Part shown: piece after piece, positions 34,173-42,310 of the stretch
Layout of the letters: each line of letters opens with the position of its first letter
How positions within the stretch are numbered: position 1 is the stretch's first letter
NCBI GenBank assembly: GCA_019057475.1
Contig: DXJO01000010.1
Location: forward strand, 293,460 to 357,459
DNA length: 64,000 nucleotides
DNA from: Candidatus Thorarchaeota archaeon
GTDB lineage: Archaea; Asgardarchaeota; Thorarchaeia; Thorarchaeales; Thorarchaeaceae
Reading direction: 5' to 3'
Position numbers and translations under genes: made by a program
The notes under the pieces: model-generated
What the model saw: only the letters and a program-made list of their open reading frames with translations
What the model was told of the DNA's origin: nothing
Database searches by the model: none

Positions 34173-35753
34173 TTGCGCAGGTCAATTAGTTTCTCCATCG
34201 CGTTTGTTCTCTTTCTGCTTCCCCTATTGCTGGGTCTTGTGGAAACGACAACTCCGAATCCGGCTGTATCTCTTGAGGGGTCATTCACTGAGGCAGCTCC
34301 CGCTCATTTCGTCAGGGGCCCCACTGTGAACTTGGTGACAAACAGCTCGGCTCTGATCTTCTGGAGAACAGATGTACCCATGAACTCCACAGTAGACTAC
34401 GGGTTGGAGGAATCGAACCCCAACCTAACTGTAAGTAACAGCACCGTTGTTGGGGACCACCGAATAACACTGACCGGTCTCGCTATGGGGTCCAAATACT
34501 ACTATCAAGTGACATCTAATGGCACTGCCAGTGACGAGTACCATTTCAGGACGGCTCCTGCGGATGGAGCTGAGTTCAAGATGATTGTGTTTGGCGATAA
34601 CCGACCAGACACAGACACGGCACCAGTACAACCTCAGGAGTATAGTGATCTTGTTGACTTGGTAATCGCAGAGGAACCACACATCGTGATAATGACCGGC
34701 GATTACGTGCTGATAGTCACTGAGAGCCACAGCTACAATCTTGACGCTTGGGAGCGTTTCACAAACATCACTGACCGACTTGGTCACTATGCACCAATCT
34801 ACGGTGTGCTTGGCAATCATGATACAAGCGCCTACACCGGTACTTTGCGTCTAGAGTACTTCTTTGATGCCTTTGAGATGTATAGCGAACCCTCACCCTA
34901 CTCCTCCTTTGACTATGCTGGTGTCCATTTCACACTTCTCAACTCCGAGGAGCAATACAACAATGGGCGCATAACTGGTACGCAGTACGACTGGCTGGTT
35001 GACGATTTGACCAATACATCGAGGAGCATGAAATTCGTATTTGCTCACCAGCCGCTCTATCCGTTGCAGCACATAAACAGTGCATTAGATAGGAATATGA
35101 CCGAGATGATCCGACTTCAGCAGCTCTTTGAGGACATGAATGTCACTCTCTTCGCCGCTGGACATGACCACCTCTTCAATAGATTGACGGTCAATGGTGT
35201 TGTTCACATAATTGCAGGCGGTGGCGGTGCACCGCTGTATCACACTCCGTGGGGTGGTGCCTTCTTCCATTACCTCAAGGTTGACGTCAGTTCAGGCCAA
35301 GTGGACTTCACTGCCATTGATCTCTCGAGCGTTACAAGAGAACAGTACCAGCTGCCCTACGATGGACCCATCGAGATTGAAGCTAGATTCCTCGCCAACA
35401 ACACCTTGCAGAGGAACGGAACTCTGCCTATATTCTACTTCAGTGAGATTCCAGATGAGGTGCTCTACTCTTGGGATGGTGGCTCAAACTCTACAACTCT
35501 TACTGGGTTCCCAGACGAGCCTGATGCACACACTCTAGACGTGTATGCTAACGATTCTGAAGGTTCATGGAGCCATGAGCGATTCGTGTTCAACACGTAC
35601 AATCCCGATTGGCCAACTCCTACAACGTCGACCAGCACTACCGACACCGAAAGCCCTCCCCCTCCAATGGACGTCGTGTTAATCTTGGGCATCGTGGGCG
35701 TGGTTTCAGCCGTTGTAGTGGTTATTATCCTCATGCGGTTTAAACGGAAATAG
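34173..35753 (+). CDS. Cell-surface metallophosphoesterase (purple acid phosphatase-like) with C-terminal anchor
   Basis: A signal peptide (FSIAFVLFLLPLLLGLVETT) is followed by an Fn3-like domain (LVTNSSALIFWRTDVPMNST through LTGLAMGSKYYYQV). The catalytic domain has all five metallophosphoesterase motifs: GDNR, GDYV, GNHD, FAHQPLY and AGHDHLF. An Ig-like domain (about 400-485), a TTSTSTTD stalk, a membrane helix and RFKRK complete it. It therefore acts outside the cell, perhaps on phosphate esters. The TTG start at 34173 has AGGTGG six bases upstream. The stalk-TM-basic tail matches that of the other surface proteins in this window. Confidence 0.9.
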   Translation: MRRSISFSIAFVLFLLPLLLGLVETTTPNPAVSLEGSFTEAAPAHFVRGPTVNLVTNSSALIFWRTDVPMNSTVDYGLEESNPNLTVSNSTVVGDHRITLTGLAMGSKYYYQVTSNGTASDEYHFRTAPADGAEFKMIVFGDNRPDTDTAPVQPQEYSDLVDLVIAEEPHIVIMTGDYVLIVTESHSYNLDAWERFTNITDRLGHYAPIYGVLGNHDTSAYTGTLRLEYFFDAFEMYSEPSPYSSFDYAGVHFTLLNSEEQYNNGRITGTQYDWLVDDLTNTSRSMKFVFAHQPLYPLQHINSALDRNMTEMIRLQQLFEDMNVTLFAAGHDHLFNRLTVNGVVHIIAGGGGAPLYHTPWGGAFFHYLKVDVSSGQVDFTAIDLSSVTREQYQLPYDGPIEIEARFLANNTLQRNGTLPIFYFSEIPDEVLYSWDGGSNSTTLTGFPDEPDAHTLDVYANDSEGSWSHERFVFNTYNPDWPTPTTSTSTTDTESPPPPMDVVLILGIVGVVSAVVVVIILMRFKRK

Positions 35754-35807
35754 CTGGCCGTGTATCGCTCAATCTGGGACTAACAGTTTCGGATGAGAAA
35801 ACGATAA

Positions 35808-35832
35808 TGCAGAAGGTCACAGACCCTCTGCA
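35808..35832. terminator. Hairpin between convergent genes
   Basis: TGCAGAAGGTC pairs with GACCCTCTGCA over a three-base ACA loop with one A-C mismatch. It lies between the stops of the phosphoesterase (plus) and the 119-residue gene (minus). It could stop transcripts from both sides, although no long T tract follows. Confidence 0.5.
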
Positions 35833-35843
35833 AATGCATGAAT

Positions 35844-36203
35844 CTAGATTGCGTCTTTGACATCGAAGGCTAGTCTACCTGCCTCTTTGGTCACAAGCGC
35901 GATATCGATTGTGTGCTCTCCTTCAGGAAGAGAATCGGCTTTGATGTGTAGTGCAATCTCTACACCGACTTTGAGGGGCATAGCACTATCTTCACTGACA
36001 TCTGTTGCCTTGTACTCGGAGTCCTCTATTTTGACCGTTAGTGAGTCTAGCGGATATTCAGTACCGTTCACCTTGATAGGTTCCATTGCGGTCACAGTAC
36101 CTGGCGACAACGTGTTCTTGATTTTGAACACAAAGCCGTCGTCAACGTTCTCGAGACTACCCTTAAGGTAGAGCTTTCTTAGAAGAAATGTGGGAATCTG
36201 CAT
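35844..36203 (-). CDS. Conserved small protein of unknown function
   Basis: A 119-residue, all-beta looking protein opening MQIPTFLLRKLYLKGSLENV, followed by GFVFKIKNTLSPGTVTAMEPIKVNG. I recognise the pattern (a short N-terminal LLRKLYxKGSL, then alternating strands ending in HIKADSLPEGEHTIDIALV) from small uncharacterised prokaryotic proteins, but no function is known to me. It has no signal peptide or membrane segment. It is convergent with the phosphoesterase gene and divergent from the zinc-ribbon membrane gene. Confidence 0.65.
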   Translation of the reverse strand: MQIPTFLLRKLYLKGSLENVDDGFVFKIKNTLSPGTVTAMEPIKVNGTEYPLDSLTVKIEDSEYKATDVSEDSAMPLKVGVEIALHIKADSLPEGEHTIDIALVTKEAGRLAFDVKDAI

Positions 36204-36411
36204 GATTGTCTAACCCCGTTGAGGTTCTGATTCTGGTCGAATTGGAACGAGCCATTTATAGCTTTTGAACTGCCTTGACGGACGGCAATGTTTCTCAAAG
36301 CTGGTGAAGAGCTACCTGAATAGGGTCACAATGAATCTATGATTCCAGCAAAGGTAATAAGCGAAAAAGGAGTCGAACACACAACCACTAGACGCCTTAG
36401 GAGAGTTTCAC

Positions 36412-36780
36412 TTGCAGTTTCCAGATTTCCCGTTTGATATATTCGATTTCTTCGGTACATTCATGATTCTGATGCTCATCGTGCCACTGATCTTTTTCGT
36501 GGTAGTTGTGATTATCATGGTGAAGGTATGTAGGTCCAGCTCAGTCATATCGAAGGCAGTTGATAGCTTCGTTGTCGAGGCACCACACTTTGCGATTCCC
36601 GAGTATCAGAGAGGGAAAACGAGAACTGATGGCGCACAGATAAAGACCGTGCGACTACCGACCACATGCCCTACCTGCGATGCAGCCATCTCCCAAGAGA
36701 AGATTGACTGGGTTGGCCCATTGGAGGCACAATGCAACTACTGTGGAGCCACCGTCAGGGCGAAACTAGAGAGCATGTAG
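36412..36780 (+). CDS. Small membrane protein with C-terminal zinc ribbon
   Basis: A single N-terminal membrane segment (TFMILMLIVPLIFFVVVVIIM) is followed by a linker and a CPTC...CNYCG zinc ribbon (TTCPTCDAAISQEKIDWVGPLEAQCNYCG) in the last 40 residues. The start is a TTG with GGAG eight bases upstream. Such TM-zinc ribbon proteins are common in archaea and may act as membrane-linked protein interaction modules. There is no specific function to propose. Confidence 0.7.
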   Translation: MQFPDFPFDIFDFFGTFMILMLIVPLIFFVVVVIIMVKVCRSSSVISKAVDSFVVEAPHFAIPEYQRGKTRTDGAQIKTVRLPTTCPTCDAAISQEKIDWVGPLEAQCNYCGATVRAKLESM

Positions 36781-36887
36781 GGCTGAAGATAACCAGTATT
36801 CATTCCCTTGCAGTGCAATCTCTCTCCATAAGATTCTATAGCCAGTCGAGTATGACTCACGCGAGGTCTTGACGATTGAGAGGACTC

Positions 36888-37919
36888 ATGAAAACAGCAC
36901 GAGGCGTTGGCAACATCAAGATTCGTGATGTTCCTGTTCCCAAACCTACTGACGACGAGGTTCTCGTTGAAGTGGCCGCTGCCGGTATCTGTGGAACTGA
37001 CATCCACATCAAACATGACCAGTCGTTTTACACGCCCCCTGTGATCTTGGGGCACGAGTACTCAGGCAAGGTCGTGGAAGTGGGTGCCGATGTTAATCTA
37101 GTGCGGGTGGGTGACCTAGTTGTATCCCCAGCCACTGCGTATTGCGGGCAATGCTACCAGTGCAAGACGGGGCACATGAACAGATGCACCTTCAAGGACA
37201 GGCGGATTCTTGGTGTTTCGAAGGCCGACGGGGCCTTCGCTCAGTACTTGACCGTGCCTGAGTACATTATTCATCACATTCCGAAGGGCGTATCGATGGA
37301 GGCGGCGGCACTCGCTGAGCCAACCGCATGCGTAGTCCATGCCCTAGTCGAAAAGACACCCATCTGTGCTGGTGACATTGTTGTGGTGCAAGGACCTGGA
37401 ACCATGGGTCTTCTTTCGGTTCAAGTCGCAAAGGCGATGGGCGCAGGAAAGGTCATTGTGACTGGCGTATCTTCAGACCGGTGGAGGCTCGATATTGCAG
37501 AGCAGACCGGGGCCGATGTAACAATCGATGTCCAATCGGAGTCCGACCCAGTGAAGGCAATCTTAGACCACTCAAACGGTCGCGGCGCAGACGTCGTAGT
37601 TGAAGCTTCAGGCGCGTGCATTGCTTGCGAACAGGCACTAGATTTCGTGAAGGTTGCAGGCCACATCTCTCTGGTTGGAGTACGTGGCAGACCCGCCGAG
37701 GTCAATTTAGATTATATGATTGAGAAAGAGCTGACAATGACAGGCACTTGGGGGACTCTTCCATCCTCATGGGTGACGACGCTCAGACTCATGGAAACAG
37801 GCAAAATCGATGTTCTTCCTCTCATCACCCATAGATTGTCCCTGGATGAATGGGAACGCGGATTTGAGCTCATGGAAACGCAGCAAGCAATCAAGGTTCT
37901 CTTCACCGATCTGAAGTAA
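36888..37919 (+). CDS. Zinc-dependent alcohol dehydrogenase (MDR family)
   Basis: This is a medium-chain dehydrogenase with the catalytic zinc Cys and His in GICGTDIHIK and GHEYSG. The structural zinc site is represented by CGQCYQCKTGHMNRC. The NAD-binding motif is GPGTMGLLSVQVAKAMGA. It resembles sorbitol, threonine and polyol dehydrogenases. The ATG at 36888 is used rather than the TTG four codons upstream. The substrate is undecided; polyol or amino-alcohol oxidation are options. It is monocistronic, converging on the AhpD-like gene. Confidence 0.88.
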   Translation: MKTARGVGNIKIRDVPVPKPTDDEVLVEVAAAGICGTDIHIKHDQSFYTPPVILGHEYSGKVVEVGADVNLVRVGDLVVSPATAYCGQCYQCKTGHMNRCTFKDRRILGVSKADGAFAQYLTVPEYIIHHIPKGVSMEAAALAEPTACVVHALVEKTPICAGDIVVVQGPGTMGLLSVQVAKAMGAGKVIVTGVSSDRWRLDIAEQTGADVTIDVQSESDPVKAILDHSNGRGADVVVEASGACIACEQALDFVKVAGHISLVGVRGRPAEVNLDYMIEKELTMTGTWGTLPSSWVTTLRLMETGKIDVLPLITHRLSLDEWERGFELMETQQAIKVLFTDLK

Positions 37920-37963
37920 ACTCCTAGTCCGATGTGATTGTCGATTCTGTGCAGGTAATTTCC

Positions 37964-38311
37964 CTAGCGCCTAGGCTTCCACCTATCAAGAGCATCTTGG
38001 ACAACAGCAACATGTGATGCCGCAGGGCCTCCACCCATGACAATGGCGACTGCACATGCCTCCATTATCTCTTCTCTCGTGACTCCGGCGGCAATGGCTT
38101 GCTTAGTATGATACACCATGCAGGACTTACAGGGCGCCAGCACTGACGCAACAATGCAGATTATCTCCTTAAACTTGGCAGACAGGGCACCGTCAACATG
38201 AACTGTTTTTAGAAGGTCAGAAAACGCGTTCCTAGTATCAGGGATATCCCTGTTCAAAGCTCCAAAGTGCTTCATGAAATCCTTGAGTATCTTCTCGACA
38301 TCCTCTGGCAT
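37964..38311 (-). CDS. Carboxymuconolactone decarboxylase-family (AhpD-like) protein
   Basis: The redox motif CKSCMVYHTKQAIAAGVTREEI is the AhpD signature C-x2-C-x3-H. The rest is helical (EIMEACAVAIVMGGGPAASHV). AhpD-like proteins act as disulphide reductants for peroxiredoxins, in some cases through a lipoyl protein. The gene ends just before lplA on the same strand and is probably co-transcribed with it. Lipoyl ligase and the E2 component nearby make a lipoyl-linked thiol role attractive but unproven. The ATG at 38311 follows a GAGGAG about ten bases upstream. Confidence 0.8.
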   Translation of the reverse strand: MPEDVEKILKDFMKHFGALNRDIPDTRNAFSDLLKTVHVDGALSAKFKEIICIVASVLAPCKSCMVYHTKQAIAAGVTREEIMEACAVAIVMGGGPAASHVAVVQDALDRWKPRR

Positions 38312-38340
38312 TATTTGGGGTCTCCTCACCGATCAATTGT

Positions 38341-39138
38341 CTATCTTGGGGCGGGTATCCCCAAGTTCCACTCATCGAGGCTGTAGCGGCTCTGATATAA
38401 AACCTCTGCAGTGTTTACCTCCGTCTGGGTCAGGTTTCCGGATTCCACGTTCTCACCTGAGAATGTGGCTACGCTCCTAACAATGGCTGCCCTAATTTCA
38501 ACATCCGAAGGTCTTGAACTAACCTCCGCAGAGATGTTTGTCACTACGTCCCTCTTACTCAGCTTGCATCTGATTCTCGTTCGGTTTCTCAAGTATTTCG
38601 TTTGGCCAGTTGGTGCATCTAAGGACCTCTCGAGGGTGTTGATGTTTGCGTCAATCAAGAGTGTGCCATGAAGAAAGGATACTCCCCGCTTTATCCATCC
38701 TGCGGTTCCTGTGACCTTTTTCTTTCCGATTCTAAGGCATGAACTTTCCGCATCGTATGCAACGGGTATTCCTATCTCACGGAGTCCGTTTGCGATGCTG
38801 CCAACAAAGCCTTGGTACAACTTCTTCAAACTCCTGGGAACATACGGCTTGCGCTGGTCCGCACAAATGGTGAAGTTCAGGTTACCACTGCCATGATATA
38901 CTGCTCCTCCTCCGGTGAAACGCCTCGCAATTCGAATGCCCTCTTTCTGGCAGTACTCTAAATCCACTTCCTTGTGCACGCACTGAAATCTGCCAATAAC
39001 TACGGATTTGTCTGATTGCCATAGGCGGAGCGTGTTGGTTTTCTCGACCGAATCCGCATTTACTCTGGCAAGCGACTCCTCTATCGATAGGTTGCGATAG
39101 ATGTCCAGTTCTTCGTCTTCTATCACTCGCCAGACCAT
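38341..39138 (-). CDS. lplA: Lipoate-protein ligase A-type enzyme
   Basis: This enzyme attaches lipoate to E2 or H-protein Lys. Key motifs are RRFTGGGAVYHGSGNLNF (lipoate/ATP loop) and KKVTGTAGWIKRG, which contains the catalytic Lys. At 265 residues it corresponds to the large domain; the separate small C-terminal domain of bacterial LplA is not evident, but in archaea it may be encoded elsewhere. The E1-E2 genes of a 2-oxoacid dehydrogenase lie 1 kb away on the same strand. A hairpin-rich segment (39227-39334) lies in its putative leader. The ATG (MVWRVIED) has no strong ribosome site. Confidence 0.88.
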   Translation of the reverse strand: MVWRVIEDEELDIYRNLSIEESLARVNADSVEKTNTLRLWQSDKSVVIGRFQCVHKEVDLEYCQKEGIRIARRFTGGGAVYHGSGNLNFTICADQRKPYVPRSLKKLYQGFVGSIANGLREIGIPVAYDAESSCLRIGKKKVTGTAGWIKRGVSFLHGTLLIDANINTLERSLDAPTGQTKYLRNRTRIRCKLSKRDVVTNISAEVSSRPSDVEIRAAIVRSVATFSGENVESGNLTQTEVNTAEVLYQSRYSLDEWNLGIPAPR

Positions 39139-39226
39139 GATACGACCAACATCACTTCTTAGTCAGAGCAGAACGAAATCTGGAAGCCTGCATCGAACTT
39201 AACACTTTGGCACAACGAGAATGAAT

Positions 39227-39334
39227 GCCGGTGGTGGAGGTCACCACCGGCTGGTGAGCCTCGGAGGAGAGAAACCTATCGGAGGCTCGGAACAGATGTC
39301 GTTTTCGAGGCGTGACGCAGAGAGGTAGTCTGCG
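39227..39334 (-). repeat. Cluster of three perfect inverted repeats upstream of lplA (possible structured leader RNA)
   Basis: Three stems occur within 108 bases. The first is GCCGGTGGTG / CACCACCGGC (10 pairs, 5-base loop, 39227-39251). The second is GAGCCTC / GAGGCTC (7 pairs, 39256-39288). The third is CGCAGA / TCTGCG (6 pairs, 7-base loop, 39316-39334). A palindromic TTTAAA at 39361-39366 could be a TATA box for the minus strand, which would make the stems part of a 200-base lplA leader. It could equally be a small RNA or an element for the plus-strand gene at 39425. No known riboswitch was recognised. Confidence 0.5.
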
Positions 39335-39424
39335 CCGGAAGTTGAACCCTCGCTGAATGATTTAAAGTCCGATAATTCCTTACACCTGCAGGTTTCCCAA
39401 CTCGCGCCTGAAGGATAAGTTCAA

Positions 39425-39661
39425 GTGAAAACGCTTCAGCTTGAAATCGACACGAAACCACTTAGGCACGCAAAAACGGGGATTGAATGTGAGAACTGCG
39501 GGGGGACCGACTGGGTCCTCACAATCTATGAGATGCGAGTAATGGGTAGAACAATCACGTATTCTGCCTTGAAGTGTAAGGGTTTCGGGATGACTTACCC
39601 TCTACAAGAATTGGGCAAGAACGTGAATAAAGAAACTGTTGTTTCAACGCTTCGTCAGTGA
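39425..39661 (+). CDS. Small Cys-containing protein of unknown function
   Basis: A 78-residue soluble protein starting at a GTG with AAGGAT eight bases upstream. It contains IECENCGGTDW and later ALKCKGFGM, giving three cysteines (CxxC and a single C), a possible zinc knuckle lacking one ligand. A palindromic TTTAAA at 39361-39366 lies about 60 bases upstream and could be its TATA box. No family is recognised. Confidence 0.6.
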   Translation: MKTLQLEIDTKPLRHAKTGIECENCGGTDWVLTIYEMRVMGRTITYSALKCKGFGMTYPLQELGKNVNKETVVSTLRQ

Positions 39662-39677
39662 CTGCCTGCTCGACGAA

Positions 39678-40001
39678 CTAACTGAACGGGGTCGCACACT
39701 CATGGCAGTAGCTTGACCCGGGCCGTGTCTTGGCACCACAGCTTGGACAACGTCTGGGCACTCGAGATGCTCCCCTTCGGGGGCTCAGAACGAATCTACC
39801 ACTACTCCTGATGTTCCGCAAGCCGATTTTGTCAGCATAGAACTCTGTGTAGCCACATTCCGAACATGTGAACGTCTCCAATGTGGCGGTGGATAATCCT
39901 GGAAGATCAACTCTGATGTGATGGCCATCTCCCCCATGCACCCTATGTGGTCCCGCAATTCGTTTACCTCCGCACTTTGGGCATGTCCTTGACTTAATCA
40001 T
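39678..40001 (-). CDS. Double zinc-ribbon protein
   Basis: The 107-residue chain has two zinc ribbons. The first is CPKCGG (residue 8) paired with CSECGY (about 46); the second is CPSCGAKTRPGSSYCHEC near the C-terminus. The central basic stretch (RFVLSPRRGASRVPRR) may touch nucleic acid. It lies downstream of the E2 gene on the same strand with a gap of about 100 bases, so it may be read from the same promoter. Function is unknown. Confidence 0.7.
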   Translation of the reverse strand: MIKSRTCPKCGGKRIAGPHRVHGGDGHHIRVDLPGLSTATLETFTCSECGYTEFYADKIGLRNIRSSGRFVLSPRRGASRVPRRCPSCGAKTRPGSSYCHECATPFS

Positions 40002-40104
40002 CTTGACACCTCATATTCACTCCAAGCTCAGGAATTATCTACTTTCCCTCGCCCTCCATGCTGTATGTGCGCATGAAAGGTCATAACCCTTTTGATTGCT
40101 TTGT

Positions 40105-41325
40105 CTAGATTTTCATGAAGAAGGGACTCTCAAGTACATCCTTAAGGGCGGCAAGGAACTGACCTGCAGGCACACCATCTAGCACTCTATGGTCCACGGC
40201 ACAGCTGGCCATCATCATGCTCCTTACAGTAATTATATCATCTATCACTACTGGCTTCTTCTTGACCTGTCCAAGCGCCAAGATTGCGCTCTCGGGTGGA
40301 TTGATTACCGGGATAAATAGGTCAACTCCGAATGACCCCAGGTTCGAAACAGTGAATGTGCTTTCAGCCAGGTCTTCAGGCTCCAATGCACTCTCTTTTA
40401 CCTTCTTTCCAAGAGCCCTTATTTCCTGAGCAATCTGTGTGAATGACTTCTTGTTGGCCGCTTTCACTGTTGGGACAATAAGTCCATCTTCAGTAGCCAT
40501 AGCAACTCCGATGTTTATGTCAGAGAACATACGAAATTCATTTCCAACAAGCGTGGCGTTGAATCTAGGGAACTTCTCAAGGGTGTCTGCAACTGCCTTT
40601 ACAATGATATCGTTGAAAGAAACCCTGAATCCGAGCTTCTTCTGAACCTTCTTGTTTATCTCTTCTCTGAGAGCAACGGCCTCGCTCATGTCAATCTCAG
40701 TGATCATGGTGATGTGAGGGTGCTGCCAGCTCTGAGTCATTCTGCGAGCTATGGTTCTTCTCAGGGGCGTCAGTGTTTTTGTCCCGCGCACCTTTCTTGA
40801 ATCTTTTATCGTCATTGCAGCTGGTTGTGCTACGATGTCATTCTCTACGATTCTCCCTCCAGGTCCAGTTCCTATGATAGGGGACAAGTCTACTCCAAGT
40901 TCCTTGGCTTTTTTCTTTGCTCTGGGCGAAGCCTTGATTCTTCCGCTAGGCAATCTTGTTTCTGTAGCTTGAACTTCTTGTGGACCCGCCGTTTTAATCG
41001 GGGTTGCCTTTGCGGGCACTGGCCATGCGGGAGCAACTAGCGCGGGTTCATTGAGTTTCTTGGGTCTGGTGTCAGGTATCTTCTCGCCCTTCTTACCGAT
41101 GAATGCGATGGGTTCGCTGATGGGGATCTCGTCATTCACGTCACAGAGTATCTTCAGTATGACGCCATCGGCGGGAGCCTCCAATTCAAACTCATTCTTC
41201 TCCCCAAATATCTCGACCACTAGGTCACCTTTCTTGACTGCATCACCCTCTTTCTTGAGCCACTTCAGAATGACTCCATACTCCATGGCGACGCTCATGC
41301 GTTGCATGATCATAGTAGTGACCAT
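40105..41325 (-). CDS. 2-oxoacid dehydrogenase complex, E2 acyltransferase
   Basis: Domains run in order. A lipoyl domain comes first (residues 1-80), with the lipoylated Lys in EKNEFELEAPADG. A Pro/Ala linker leads to the peripheral subunit-binding domain ASPRAKKKAKELGVDLSPIIGTGPGGRIVENDI. The catalytic domain starts at LTPLRRTIARRMTQSW and holds the active site DHRVLDG. The ORF track starts 56 codons upstream inside the E1beta gene. The ATG at 41325 has GGTGA five bases before it and begins just before the lipoyl domain. E2 transfers the acyl group to CoA. Acyl specificity (pyruvate or branched-chain) is not determined. Confidence 0.92.
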   Translation of the reverse strand: MVTTMIMQRMSVAMEYGVILKWLKKEGDAVKKGDLVVEIFGEKNEFELEAPADGVILKILCDVNDEIPISEPIAFIGKKGEKIPDTRPKKLNEPALVAPAWPVPAKATPIKTAGPQEVQATETRLPSGRIKASPRAKKKAKELGVDLSPIIGTGPGGRIVENDIVAQPAAMTIKDSRKVRGTKTLTPLRRTIARRMTQSWQHPHITMITEIDMSEAVALREEINKKVQKKLGFRVSFNDIIVKAVADTLEKFPRFNATLVGNEFRMFSDINIGVAMATEDGLIVPTVKAANKKSFTQIAQEIRALGKKVKESALEPEDLAESTFTVSNLGSFGVDLFIPVINPPESAILALGQVKKKPVVIDDIITVRSMMMASCAVDHRVLDGVPAGQFLAALKDVLESPFFMKI

Positions 41326-41335
41326 AGGTTTCACC

Positions 41336-42310
41336 TTACACGATTTCGCGTACTGCGCTAATGATTCTATCCTTGTCTGGAATGAATGCCTGTTCAAGAG
41401 GGGGACTGAATGGAACCGGAGTATCAGGCGCGTTGACTCTCTTGATGGGCGCATCAAGCCAATCGAATGCTTCCTCTTGAACAATAGCAGCAATCTCAGC
41501 AGTTGTTGCTCCGGTTTTCGTTTCCTCTGTCACGAGAACAAGGCGTCCAGTCTTCTTCACTGAGTCAATGAGGGTCCTCTTGTCCAGAGGTACCAATGTG
41601 CGCGGATCAATAACTTCCGTACTGATTCCTTGCTTGGCTAGCTCGTCTGCGGCCTCAATGGCCTTGTGCACCATGAGGAATGTCCCCCATATCGTGACAT
41701 CGTCGCCCTCTCTGTGAACTCTTGCCTTGCCGAACGGGATTAGATATTCTTCGTCAGGTACTTCCTCCTTTCGGTCATAGACAAGCTTATGCTCGAAGAA
41801 CATTACTGGATCAGGGTCTCGGATGGCAGTCTTGATGAGGCCTTTAGCATCATAGGCAAAGGATGGTACAGCGATCTTGAGCCCAGGTGTGTGCATGAAC
41901 CAAGCTTCAAGGCTCTGTGAATGATGAGAGGCGAGATTCTTTCCTCCTCCAAACACACTTCGCAGAACAAGCGGGACTGAAGTCTGTCCTCCGAACATAT
42001 ACCTCAGCTTCGCGGCCTGGTTGCAGACTTGGTCCATGGCCAGTGTGATGAGGTCTCCGAACATTATCTCCGCAACTGGAATCATCCCGGTGATGGCCGC
42101 TCCCAGCGCAGCTCCTGCAATTGCGTTCTCAGATATCGGAGTGTCTCGGACTCTGTCATCCCCAAATTCCTCCGCAAGGCCTTTCGTGACCTTGAAAGCC
42201 CCGCCCCAGTTGCGACCAATGTCCTCTCCCATAATGAAGACTCTCTCATCGCGCAACATCTCCTCACGAAGGCCTTCCTTGAGGGCATCTCTGTAGGTCT
42301 TCTCAGGCAT
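41336..42310 (-). CDS. 2-oxoacid dehydrogenase complex, E1 beta subunit
   Basis: E1 beta shows the transketolase-like pyrimidine domain: YRDALKEGLREEMLRDERVFIMGEDIG, DTPISENAIAGAALGAA, HHSQSLEAWFMHTPGLKIAVPS. The C-terminal domain has STEVIDPRTLVPLDKRT. It forms a heterotetramer with E1 alpha to decarboxylate the 2-oxoacid. The start is adjacent to the E1 alpha stop, and the stop lies ten bases before the E2 start, so E1alpha-E1beta-E2 are one operon. Confidence 0.93.
   Translation of the reverse strand: MPEKTYRDALKEGLREEMLRDERVFIMGEDIGRNWGGAFKVTKGLAEEFGDDRVRDTPISENAIAGAALGAAITGMIPVAEIMFGDLITLAMDQVCNQAAKLRYMFGGQTSVPLVLRSVFGGGKNLASHHSQSLEAWFMHTPGLKIAVPSFAYDAKGLIKTAIRDPDPVMFFEHKLVYDRKEEVPDEEYLIPFGKARVHREGDDVTIWGTFLMVHKAIEAADELAKQGISTEVIDPRTLVPLDKRTLIDSVKKTGRLVLVTEETKTGATTAEIAAIVQEEAFDWLDAPIKRVNAPDTPVPFSPPLEQAFIPDKDRIISAVREIV

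Noticed and set aside
39227-39345. tRNA or H/ACA-type RNA in the hairpin cluster
   Set aside because: No T-loop GTTCRA context with a matching stem, no acceptor pairing, and no convincing guide pocket. Kept only as an unassigned structured region.
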